Positions 1-10,950 of a stretch of DNA of 64,000 nucleotides are shown here, one piece after another. Origin of the DNA: Silene conica. Its lineage: Eukaryota > Streptophyta > Magnoliopsida > Caryophyllales > Caryophyllaceae. A program made the translations under genes and the position numbers. Below the pieces are notes generated by a model that was not told where the DNA came from, did not search any database, and saw nothing but the letters and a program-made list of their open reading frames with translations. The stretch covers positions 5,474,399-5,538,398 of the forward strand of contig CM055314.2 of the NCBI GenBank assembly GCA_029255685.2, written 5' to 3'. Numbering within the stretch: the first letter of the stretch is position 1; each line of letters starts with the position of its first letter.

Positions 1-459
1 TAGATTCCCAACTGAAAAAACATATGCTCTGCAAAAATCAATTAATTCAATCAGCAAACGCCATAAATGTCACAACGGTGTTTCTATCTATCCTTAAGAG
101 TTAAGACACTACAATATCTGCAAAAATCAATTAATTCATAATAATATGCAAGATTTCACGTCAAAGTATAGACAATAGTGTTTCTACGTTGAGAAATTCC
201 AATACCATTCAAGGATAAAGAACTATAATATTCAAACTATTTTGCACAGATTCCCCAATTGATGATATTAGCACACGGATGAGTAGAATTAGCCGAACAC
301 ACTAGTTTAAACCCTTCCCCTCCTTTTATCTCCTATTCTTCTATTAACCGAAGAGTAAATGTTATCAATATGATGTCCGATTAGCGATTATTCAGTGTAG
401 ATAAATGAAAGCCCATATAGGAGTGAACTGGAAAACAAATTAGGACACGGAATATTTAC

Positions 460-3400
460 CCTCATCTTCTGCATGAGCATCTTTCAATCTTTTTATGTCT
501 TGCTCTATCTGCTCTCTCGTCAAATTCTCTCCATCCTGCAAAAAAAACAAAGAATTTCAGAACTCAGTCACAAGTAAGTTCAAAAGTACTCCATGCATGA
601 GTCATGAGTGGAGTGTATAGATTTGTAAAGGAAAACGACCCAGATCCTCAAAAGTTATGATTCTAGTACAGAGACAAACTAAAACCTATATGTTCTCTGT
701 GTCGTGGTTGACCAAAAAAATGGTTTGGACTATATGGAACTGCCACATATAGATAAAAAAAGGCCCAGCTTCCATACCATTTGCAATGTTAAAACTTGCA
801 CTAAAATAAGTCCCACATGAATAAAAAGCTATTAACCCAAGAGAATAAATTAAAGAGAAATAGCCGATTATCATTCACAGCCGAACTTACCATCATAACT
901 GAATCAGTCTCTGTTTCTTGATCAGAGGCACCCAAATCAAGTGAGGCTTGGTCGTCATCGAAGTCAAATTTGCTGGAAACACCATTATCTTCTTCATCCA
1001 TCATCATGTCCTCATCTTCCTCGTCAATACTTCCTAAATCATCCTCGTCACTCTCATCCAAGATCCAAGCCGCCTGAAAAAAGGGACAATCCAGTTAACT
1101 TGCTATTGCTGTGCAACCAAAAATAACTTTCAACGTCATGTGCATATTATATTAACTGAACCAATAAAATTTACAAAACCTAGAAGATAGGCAGCTTGAG
1201 CAGTTCAGCTCCTTGATTATGTTACAACATCTAAAATGAGTGAGAAATAAAACAAAGGCGAACACAAAAAGACACAAACCTGATACTCTGAAGTGCCAGG
1301 TGGAAGTTTCTTCTTCTTCGACTTTCTCAGCTTTCGATCCTCCTCTGCATCAGCCATTTCAGCCTCTGTAGGCCACGTCTGAGAAGAAAATCATGATCGT
1401 GTGGTTAAAAACAGCGATAACACATCAAAGGCTCTGCAAAAAAGGGGGTAGGGTACACGTTTATTCTGGAGTCTGGACAACCCCCCAAAATCAAAATTGA
1501 TATTCCCTCCACAGCTTATTGTTCCTCCCACATGCTTCATACAGGGCTCTTCAGAAAAGCAATATACTCCGTAATATACTAATATACTAATAATAATAAA
1601 TGAATAACTGGACAAAAATTACAGCAAGACTCTATTAGCATGCCTAGCCACCAGTGATCCACTACTTCATCAATATCTACACTGGTTGTTATCCAAGCCT
1701 AACAACAAAGAGTTGCCACCAGCCCACCACCCACTCACCAAACCTCAACCACATACTTGCCTATCCATCTAAGACCACAACCGCCAAATCACCACCTCTG
1801 CCATCGGAGCACCAGACAACCACAACCAAAGAGATGGCCACCACCATGGGGGCAGTCGCTCGGAAAACACACTCACAGTAGTCATTTTCGAGGATTCCTT
1901 ATGTGTCCTTGTACAGAAACACTAATTAATGGAGTCAACAAGCTAAGGCAAGGTTCTTGCAAAAAAGTAAAAACTGTTATCCCTAAGGTGAATATCTATG
2001 TTACTTGGACACTTCATATGAGCCCACGTACCCGTGTCCGACATTCGTACGCTTCATTTTAGACCAAAAACTTGGTCAGTTTTTATAAAATAGCCATGTC
2101 CGACACTTGGATACGCACCCGTCCACGACCCTTCAAGCCGAGTCGAAGTAACTTAGAAGGTGTTTAAGCAATCCAGGATTGTTAGCTCATAAAAGAAATT
2201 CCCACAGCCACAACGGCCACTAACTTTAATGATAAGATTGGATTTGACAGACCGTTGAATCCTATATCTAATATTAGAAAAATACCTTGACCGATTATTA
2301 CAAGCACAACTCAACATACAATTTTCAATTGTCATTGAGCTAAGCCCCGATGAAAAGCTTTATGTTATAGACACAATGGCGCTGATAACAGATTATATCA
2401 TTCAGAAAAGAGTTTTAACTTTCAAGTACCAAAAACAAAACTAGTGAACTGTCAAGGTACCTGTTCTCCAGCAAGAGGATCTGGAATGTTTTCGGAAAGT
2501 AAAGGCTCTTGCTTCAAACTGTCAGGCATCAAGGATCGTAGTACCTAGCAAGAGCCACAAATATGCATGGTAAGCAAATAAATGTAGAAGTATAATTATA
2601 TTAAACTCAACAAAAACAACAACATTAGAGCGTTAATCCCAAAATGGTTTGGGGTTCAATATTAAACTCAACAACACCACGAAAATAATATCATGAAAGA
2701 ACAAGGAAATAAAAAGAAAAAGGCACAAGATGACAGAAATTTCAGTGGCGGACCAAGAATGTTCGGGGGGTAACAACATTAGAGCCTTAATCCCAAAATG
2801 GTTTGGGGTTGAATATTAAAGTCAACAATACCACGAAAATAATATCATGAAAGAACAAGGAAATAAACAGAAAAAACACAAGATGACAGAAATTTCAGTG
2901 GCTGACCTAGGATGTTCGGGGGGGGGGGGGGGGGGGGGGGGGGGATTTTCTTACCTATGTTTCTCGGGTTTGTAGTGTCCTTCAAGAGACCACATTTTTT
3001 ATCCTCTTGGTTAATTAATAATGTAGGAGTCCAAGAGTAATTCCTTTGTACATCACAAATATATACCGTACACTTCTAAAAAAGTATTATGTGAGAAATA
3101 AAACATTGAAACTTTTCAGCAGTGTGTTTTTTACTTTATATCAAAAATTAAAATCTCCAATTGATACCCCAGAATGCCAGATTAATAATTAAAATTGTAT
3201 GAGCTAATACTACTGGACCACGAATACATATATATATCGTACAAGAGTTGTTACCATTGGATCATAGGCAGTTACGTTAATACTACTTACAACATTTTAT
3301 ACCTATTGCGTTTTTCTAAACTGAGCAGGTAAGATCTTACCCTTTTGGGGGGGGGGGGGGGGTAAGGGGTAAAATTCCCCTACGTGGGTCTGCCACAGAG

Positions 3401-6400
3401 TACTTTTGCAAAGTGAGAGATAAGACACAATTAGAAGACAACAAGAAAAAAATACCGAATAACTGCTACAGCTAGCTCATCCTAAAATTTTTTTCGCCAT
3501 CACACAAACTACTATAACAGACATACAAAGCACAAAGTACAAAAATCAATATTTTATTACTAAGCTACATGCAGCATTAACCAAAAATTGAAGATGATAA
3601 AAAGGATTGAAGCCATACGAGCAAATTGAACCAAATTTCCTGAAACTTCCCCAATTTGAGTCAACCTCACGATTCTAACGTTTCATTTAGAATGAATAGG
3701 GCTACAACGGATAACAGGAAACGCTAATAAAGATTAAGCGTCAGTGACAAAACCAATTGCAGTATTGCACTATGTTTGCATTTCTACAATTAAGTGGCAG
3801 CACCGCAGTAGAAGCCATTTCAGAATAGTTAAGTAATCAACAAAGGACAGTCTTAGTAATCTTACCTCTACATTGTGTTCATCATCAGCATCCATCACAT
3901 CCTGTCCCTTTCTTGGATTCAGGGGATACGGATCCTTAAGGATATCAATTTTGCAGAGTTGATAATCACCCGCGCCCGCAACATGTATCTAGTTAAGCAA
4001 AATTATCATAGTTAGTTAATTACCACAATACATTTCTGAAAATGTAACATTAAACAAAAGGGAGCCAAGAAAATGACTAGGATATTACCAGTTGATTCAC
4101 AGAAACACTACGAGCACGAACATAGCCTGTAAGCACAAAAGTACATTTGCCGGCAACAGAGTCGTGATCAAGAATGTCCACCTACAAGAAATTTGAATCA
4201 GACAACAACAAAAGCTGCATTGCTTGGGATATATAAACAAAATGTCTGGACATATATAGTTGAGCTTAAGTAGCTTCGACAGCAGATGAAGACGACTGTG
4301 AAGGAGGAGCTATATGTTCAAGACTTTCCAACAGAAAGCTCAGTGAATAAGGAATGAGGACAAGATTCTGGACAATGAATACAACATGTAGCTTATCAAT
4401 GCATAGTCTAGATTGAGGTCCAAGTTCGCCTACCAGAGATTTAGAAGGAAACAACCTTCATCAGACTACCTTTTCCTTCATCAGAAGCCATACACAAAAT
4501 TGTACAGAAAATAAAATGCACAGAGAAGGTATACCTAGATAGATGCAAGAACATGCCAAACATGATACTGAAACATTAGCACTGTTATACATCATCTGAT
4601 AACCAAAATGTAAGTTCTTTGTACTTCAAAATATATATTAAAGAAGTTAGTGTGTTTTAGTCTAAGAAATGCATATGCACTTGTTATAAAGCAAAGGATA
4701 GATACTAGATAGATAGTGCGTTTTTAGTTGAAGACATGCATGTTTCCTTGATATACAGCGCAAACAAAAAGCATGCTCACAAACGCTAGATATGTAACAT
4801 AATTCATAAAAGAAATTTTGGGAGATAGAACCTTTTGAGTGGTGACATAAGCTCTCTGGTTTCGCCAAATGGGAGACACCAAACTTTGCTCTTTGTAATG
4901 ACACATAAACTGCATCAACAATGAAGGAGAACAAACACGTGTCACGGCAATTCACTTGTGCATAAAGCCATAAATAGCAACAAATACAAATAAATACCAA
5001 CATCAACAACTCAAGGTTAAAGCAACAATAAAATTGATACATACAGCCCAAACGTGTTACCTTGTGGAGCTCATCCTTTGTATCTGCTGAAAAAAATTTA
5101 CTTCCGTAAGGTAGTTCAGAAGAAACACTGGTGATACATAATTTTTTAGCTTCATGTCTTCGTTTCAGATCGCTCGGCAAATCCTGAAAGCACATGAAAG
5201 GGATCAAAAAATATTTAAGAATCTCACAAAATCAAAATTTTCTGAACACACACAAGAAAACAAGTAGCTTACACGTATTAAGACAGCAATGCTTGGCATG
5301 CCTATGGATTTAAATACAGAAAGACATTGTTCACCAAATGGATCAATATAGTCAGGCGAGCCTTCCAAGTACGGAGAGCTTCCCGAAGCGACGAAAAGAA
5401 TAGAATCAGCAACCTATGCAGAAATGGTCAACCGAAATAATCACTCTGTTATAAAGAAAACATAAGAAACTCCAGCGAATGATTACATAAAACCTTCAAC
5501 TAGTAAGGTGCAGATTCCAGTTAATCGAGTTAAGAAAACAACATTAACCAAGTGCCTTATAGGCTTTCGCATATGGCAGTTATGGAGGTCGGATGTACAG
5601 AGCCTTTTCCCTTAACCCTTTACTGGACAAGGAGGAAAGCTTTAGAAAGCCAATTTGTTCTATCTATGAAATTTTAAAGCCGAAGAACAATGAATTTTCA
5701 AACGCAATGGGAATGGAAACATCACTAATGAGGTTGATGAAACAAAAATACCTTAACCATCTCCATGCATGAGGACAGATCACCATGAGGAGCTTTGAGC
5801 ACCTACAAAGAACAATCACCAAATTTGTTTATACTTGTGAGGATATTTATTTTTTTTATCATAGGAGGCCGCATCTGACTATGACAACACGACTCAGATG
5901 AAACTAAATAAAACAACTGGTCAAACACCAATACATCCGATAACGAATTACATCAACAAAATCTATTATTAGGTCCTTGGTAGTTTTCCAAAGGAAAGAA
6001 TACTGCCACAAAAATCCTATGAAAATGAGTCGGATAAAGAAGCACTATGACCCAAGAAACACTCTATCAAACATTATAGAACATGCAGAAAGATGGCCAA
6101 CTCTAGGATGGGGCAGTGGTCAAAATATAAGATGCTATTACCAGTTCACGTGGTTGTTGGACGAGAAAGGGGGATTCCAGCCATATAATTCCAAAAAAAA
6201 TCCCAATTCCTTTTAATGACAGTGATTAGCAAAACTTAGAATGTGTTCCGATAGTATTCGAGGACAAAAGGCGAGGGGGAATAAACTAGATAGATCTTCC
6301 CACCAAACCTTTTGTGTTCAAGGGATTTTCAATTGGCTTGAAGGGAAAAATGGATCCCTCCATTTCCCTCAAAGACTGCATGCTCACTAAACACCAGAAA

Positions 6401-8386
6401 ATGTACCTCTTCCTCTTCCTTTGCCTCGCCAACAAATTCCTCAATTCACACAAGCCCTTAAGACATCCAACGTTTGTCCACAAATAAGCTAAATAAAAAG
6501 CCTTCCAGGTATAAGCACCAAGAATGCTCAAAGCATGACAAGAGTAGCAAGCACCCCACTCAAAATCCACATTCGAGATTTGAGAATAATCGGCTACTAA
6601 GAAAGAAATAATAACCCATTAATTCCCAAATTCCTGAAGTTTTACGTTACGAACTAGTTTCTCAATAGCTATCTCTTCTCAAGATATTGTGCATTTCGCA
6701 ACTACTATCTAACAAGCTCCTTCAGTTTTTTCCTTTGAAAGAGCACAAACACAAGTAAAATCTTCTTAACAGCTGAACAAAACAACAAACCACAGTGAAT
6801 CCTATATACACCAACCGACTCAACAACGAGAACAGAAATATGAAAGCAAGTATTTCAAATATCCAAAATTATGAAACAAAAAACAAATGTCGTACCGTGG
6901 CTCGTATCCTGTACTCAGAAGAGACAACCGTGGGGAACACTTCATTACTGCATTTCGTAGGCGATAGCAGGGCAGCTAAATCTCTTTCGACTGAGTCCAA
7001 ATCAACACAAGCAGACAATCCAAATAGAACCTATGCATCACCAATTCAAGTTCAATAAATTACGACATGCTAACGATAAAAATAACAAAATTTATATCAT
7101 TTCAGCAATTACAATATTCCTCTTGCAACAGCCACAGAAACTGATACAAACTCACAATAACACGAGGCGGACTATTCGGAGAATTCATAGCTCGTTTCTT
7201 ATTCGCATCCGCAGCAATCTTTTTATCACGAATCTACAAAATAAACAAAACAAAAACATACTTCATCACTAAAATCACAATTCATCATACAAAACAACAA
7301 AATTAAGACTAAACTGATTGAAATATCATCATATACTAAAATTACCATATTTTTCTGCTGACGACGAGCAGCTTTACCACGCTTACCAGCATTCCTCTCA
7401 TTCTTCGTAATCTGATGCTTATCTAATCAAATCAAATAACACAAACAATCAAAAAAGATCTTCTCATTCTTATTAATTTGATTTTATGCTTATCTAATCA
7501 ATTCACATCAACAAACAATCAAATCAAATTCCTCTCCTTTGTAACTATATACTTCTCTAATTAATCCATATCACGCACGCAATCAAATTTCTCACGGTTC
7601 TTCGTAGTTTGATGCTTATCTAATCAATTCATATCACACTAACAATCAAAATCCTCTGGTTCTTATTAGTAATTTAACTTAATGTTTATCGAAAAAACTC
7701 ATCAAACAATCAAATTCCTCTAATTGTTCCTAATTAAATTCTGGACTACTTTAATTAGTTCACATCACGTACACAATCAAACTCCTCACATTCTACGTAA
7801 TTAGATGCTTCTCTAATTAATTCACATTACGCACACAATCAAATTGCTCTCATACTACGTAACTTGATGCATATCTAATAACAGACATCACGCACAAAAT
7901 CAAATTCCTCACTTTCTTCGTAATTCGTAACTTGAAGCTTATCTAATCAATTCATATCAAACAAACAATCGATTTCCTCTAATTCTTCGAAATTAGATAT
8001 TTCTCTGCTTAATTAACATCACGCACACAATCAAGTCCCTCACATTCTCCGTAATTCATAATTCGTAACTCGTAACGTGAAGCTTATCTAATCAATTCAT
8101 ATCAAACAAACAATCAATTTCCTCTAATTCTTCGTAATTAGATACTTCTCTGCTTAATTCACATCACACACTCAATCAAATCCCTCACATACTCCGTAAC
8201 TTGCTGCTTCTCCAATTAATTAACATAACGCAAACAATCAAAAACAACAATAATAACATAAAATCAAACATTAAAAAAGAGAGAGCGAGAAGTATAGCAA
8301 CCTTTGATAGTTTTATGAAGATTACGAGACGATTTGGAGGAGAAGCGAGTTTTATGAGCTTTATTGACTTGAGCTCGACCTCCCAT
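460..8386 (-). CDS. TSR1: TSR1, pre-rRNA-processing protein (3' part off window)
   Basis: TSR1 is a Bms1/Tsr1-family factor of pre-40S ribosome assembly that lacks real GTPase activity. Fourteen exons join in frame with GT-AG borders: 8386-8302, 7422-7346, 7233-7162, 7030-6896, 5802-5752, 5413-5273, 5183-5061, 4909-4832, 4181-4089, 3988-3866, 2544-2461, 1378-1280, 1073-891 and 535-460, 1420 nt or 473 codons plus one base. The start MGGRAQVNKAHKTRFSSK is the family N-terminus. VVLFGLSACVDLDS, GSSPYLEGSPDYIDPFGEQ, KCTFVLTGYVRARS and PDPLAGEQTWPTE are further family landmarks. An Asp/Glu-rich stretch lies in exon 13. The remaining C-terminal exons lie left of base 1; 1-459 is intron. Introns 1 and 10 carry repeats described separately. 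The recognition comes from recalled plant TSR1 proteins, not a search. Confidence 0.93.
2618..2925. repeat. 154-bp direct tandem repeat in TSR1 intron 10
   Basis: Two adjacent copies, 2618-2771 and 2772-2925, begin AACAACATTAGAG and end in GATGTTCGGGGG-like sequence. They differ at roughly 15 places. Each copy includes about 28 bp that look like the left end of the hAT-like element at 2896, so the duplication arose after that insertion. A run of 27 G (2918-2944) follows copy 2. Confidence 0.85.
2896..3398. mobile_element. Small hAT-like nonautonomous element in intron 10
   Basis: The left end CAGTGGCTGACC and the reverse complement of the right end, CTGTGGCAGACC, are imperfect terminal inverted repeats. 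The 8-bp flanks (AGAAATTT left, AGTACTTT right) agree at six of eight bases, a weak hAT-type target duplication. It has G runs at 2918-2944 and 3347-3362 near its two ends and no coding potential. The larger hAT-like element at 48569 has related ends (GGCGTATCTA). Confidence 0.45.
7430..8260. repeat. Intron 1 minisatellite resembling the intron/exon 2 boundary
   Basis: About twelve degenerate units, mostly 61-64 bp, fill TSR1 intron 1. The landmark GATGCTTATCTAAT-like core recurs near 7486, 7547, 7611, 7681, 7742, 7804, 7866, 7935, 7996, 8080, 8141 and 8202. Two subtypes (CTTATCTAATCAA and CTTCTCTAATTAA) partly alternate, and the dimers at 7935 and 8080 are nearly identical over about 120 bp. 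The unit matches the true 3' splice site and first 30 or so coding bases of exon 2 (7388-7428), so the array multiplies acceptor-like sites. Confidence 0.75.
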
Positions 8387-8516
8387 GGCTACCCGCGGCT
8401 ATGGCGGCGGAGAAGTGTAGAAAAAGAGAGAGAATAGAGCGACGAAGGGTGGAGAGTGATGTGGCCTGGAGGTGTTGGCGGGCAACTTATAACCCTAGAG
8501 AATTGTTGCTGGAGAA
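8387..8516 (-). promoter_or_regulatory. Remaining native 5' flank of TSR1 with a telo-box
   Basis: Only about 130 bp of the ancestral TSR1 upstream sequence stays joined to the start codon before the Helitron at 8517. It holds AACCCTAG at 8491-8498, the telo-box type of element common near the start of plant translation and ribosome-biogenesis genes. The duplicated copy at 48131-48280 keeps the same motif as AAACCCTAG. Promoter function is inferred from position and motif. Confidence 0.5.
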
Positions 8517-9172
8517 TCTTATTTACAATGTACTCCGTATATAATATTTGATGCATACTTAAATTTGTTAAACGGGTTGGACATGCGGGTTACGAGTCGG
8601 ATAGATTCGAGTTCGGAAAAAATATGGGTCTGACATATTGCGGGTCAGATAAATATGCTATACGGATTTCGGTCGATTTCTGGTACAAAAACGGATCAAT
8701 CAGCATTTTTTTCTCTCATTTTTAGAACTTATTTTATATCGTAATTCCTGTCATTTATAAATTTTTCTCCTCTTGTTCGTGTTAGTCAACTTAATTGTCA
8801 TTATTCTCGCCATCGTCATCATTATTGTCATCACCCTCACTAACTCGCTAAGTATAATAATGAGACTCAAATAAGATAACAATGATGGCATGACATGTCA
8901 TGTGAGGTGATGAGATGGCAGTGTTGACGTGGAGTGACTATTCATTTCGACATAATACGGTGAAAGTAGAGCTGCCAAATAATGACACAACACGAAAACC
9001 CGACACGGAATTAGCGGCTTTGGGTTGACCCTTAATGACCATTTATGTAAGTGGGTCACCACGAACACGACACGATATTTAATTAGGTCGAGTTTGGATT
9101 GAGTTTTTTAAATACGAACCCGACACAAATGACCTATTTACTAAATTAATCTTAATTTTTTTATCCTCCATC

Positions 9173-10362
9173 TGTAACACCCTCATAATTCATCAAGGCC
9201 TTTAAGAAGGACGTCAAACTATGAAAATTCTACCATTTTAGTTTCCTGAGGCATAATATCAAGATAAACAACAAACGCAACCTTTATTTTAAAGTAGAAG
9301 TATAAATAAACAATGTATAAGGTACACTGTTTGATTAAAAAAATACAACGTTCGCGCTGATAATAGAAATACAACGTTCGCGGAAGCTATGACGACATGA
9401 CAAAACTAAAAGTGAGGTGATGAGACTGATGACCCATCCATCCCAAGCCAGCAAACATCAACATCTACGAACCTAAGACTCTACTCACCATTACATGGAT
9501 TATCACAGATTCACAGTAAAACAACCACAAGTGCCAAAAGCTGCTGCAATAAGATGGTCACAATACGATAACACAAACCACAATCTGTTAATCATAAACA
9601 ACTGATATCACTATCACACAAACCAGGTGGCGGCCTCAAGCCCCACAGCAATCCTCCACTTGCTCGTGACAAGGGATACCTAGGTCCTTAATGTGCACAT
9701 CCTCTCCGTGGTGGGTCCCACAAAGAGTGACCATAGGAGTGAGAGTCGTCTCCCGCAACGGTCTCACACATATGTTCCCAAATCAAATCTCAATAGCAAT
9801 ATAGTGATATCAGAATACAACCGTCAATCAAATTACAGAGAAACTGAGTAGGGAAACCCTACCTCAAGTAATCAACAAGAAGGTGTAATCCAAATCCGTT
9901 CTACCAACGCTCCTCTACGAATCTTCCTCCTATAATATATATACATATGTATTACTCACTAACCATAGCCAAGATTGCGATAACTATACAATAAGATGAC
10001 ACTTATATTACTCGATAACCACATACTAGACTAGATGATCGGCGCTCCTATACTCTTGTTACGGACTATAGCAAGAATTAGGGAGGAAGGGGATGGAAGG
10101 GAATTAGGGTTTTCTTAATTCTGATTATGGTGAAAATGAGGTTTTAACCCTCGGTTTTTCTTATATACTTAACCGCGACCCAACTCTCGGAAAAACCTAC
10201 TCGACCGAGTCAGACCCACCCGGTCGAGTAACACTTAATCGGCCGAGTAACACCTACTCGGCCGAATTGCACTTACTCGGCCGAGTTAAACTTACTCGGC
10301 CGAGTTACTCTAACTCGGCCGAGTTGAGTCACAACTCAGCATCTACAAGGAGAGGTGTTACA
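9173..10362. mobile_element. Solo LTR of a gypsy-type retrotransposon
   Basis: The element runs from TGTAACACC to GGTGTTACA, a typical 5'-TG...CA-3' LTR with a 9-bp inverted terminus, 1190 bp long. A perfect 5-bp duplication CCATC flanks it (9168-9172 and 10363-10367). No internal retroelement sequence remains, so it is the product of recombination between LTRs. It contains the palindrome array at 10198-10330. Assignment to gypsy rests on the terminus only. Confidence 0.82.
10198..10330. repeat. Array of 12-bp palindromes ACTCGGCCGAGT
   Basis: Three perfect copies at 10275-10286, 10294-10305 and 10313-10324 are exactly 19 bp apart. Variants occur at about 10199, 10219, 10237 and 10256 (ACTCGACCGAGT, GGTCGAGT, ATCGGCCGAGT, ACTCGGCCGAAT). 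The array is GC-rich in an AT-rich setting and lies near the right end of the solo LTR. Confidence 0.88.
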
Positions 10363-10950
10363 CCATCACATAAATATACTTAAACTTTCCAAATATGGAC
10401 ATGACACGAAAACACAATACGAATTTGGCGTAAAATTAACGGGTTAGGGTCAAGGCTTGATGACCCATTTATCTAAGTGGGTCGACACGAACACGACACA
10501 AAATTTAATTGGGTCGTATTTAGGTTGGAGGGTTTGTGACCCATTTACATGTGACACGAATACGAACCCGACACGACCCGATCTGTTTGTCAGGTCTAGG
10601 TGAAAGTGACAGTATGGCACGCACTTCAAAGTGATAATGTGTCATGTGGTCTTAGGTGATAAGGTGAAAGTGACAGTATGATACACACTTCGAGGTGATG
10701 GCGTGACATGTGGTCCACCGAAATGATGAGGTGATAGTGCTAACGTGGAATGTAATTTGACGTACTGTAGTGAAAGTGACGGCGTGACACACTTGGATGA
10801 GATGATGTGGCATGTGGTACGAACTACGAAGTGTGAGTTGGCGGTGCTGACATGAAATGCAAATCAACGTATACTACGGTGAAAATGACGACATGCACAT
10901 ACTTTGAGGTAATGACATGACATGTATTTTGAGGTGATCATGCGACATGC

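Larger units (their letters stand above)
8967..10598. mobile_element. Small hAT element carrying a nested solo LTR
   Basis: The ends are imperfect inverted repeats, TAGAGCTGCCAAATA on the left and TAGACCTGACAAACA as reverse complement of the right. A perfect 8-bp target duplication GGTGAAAG lies at 8959-8966 and 10599-10606, the hAT hallmark. Without the inserted solo LTR the element is about 437 bp, so it is a MITE-sized nonautonomous copy. Its interior is rich in ACCCGACACGA-like words on both arms. Confidence 0.78.
8870..10950. repeat. Degenerate minisatellite of about 110 bp, split by a hAT element
   Basis: Units beginning GGTGAAAGTGAC-like start at 10599, 10653, 10769 and 10878 (spacing 54, 116 and 109). 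A further unit ends at 8966. Each contains variants of CGTGACACACTT, GACATGTGGT and AGTGCTGACGTGGAATG. The hAT element at 8967-10598 sits inside one unit. No coding function is apparent. Confidence 0.55.

Noticed and set aside
1654-2062. Overlapping plus-strand frames in TSR1 intron 11
   Set aside because: They are Pro/Thr/His-rich, lack any recognisable motif and lie within a well-defined intron. A GTGTCCGACA-type repeat fragment is there, but its borders are not visible.
7430-8260. CRISPR-like array
   Set aside because: The repeats are degenerate, have no distinct spacers and lie in a plant nuclear intron.
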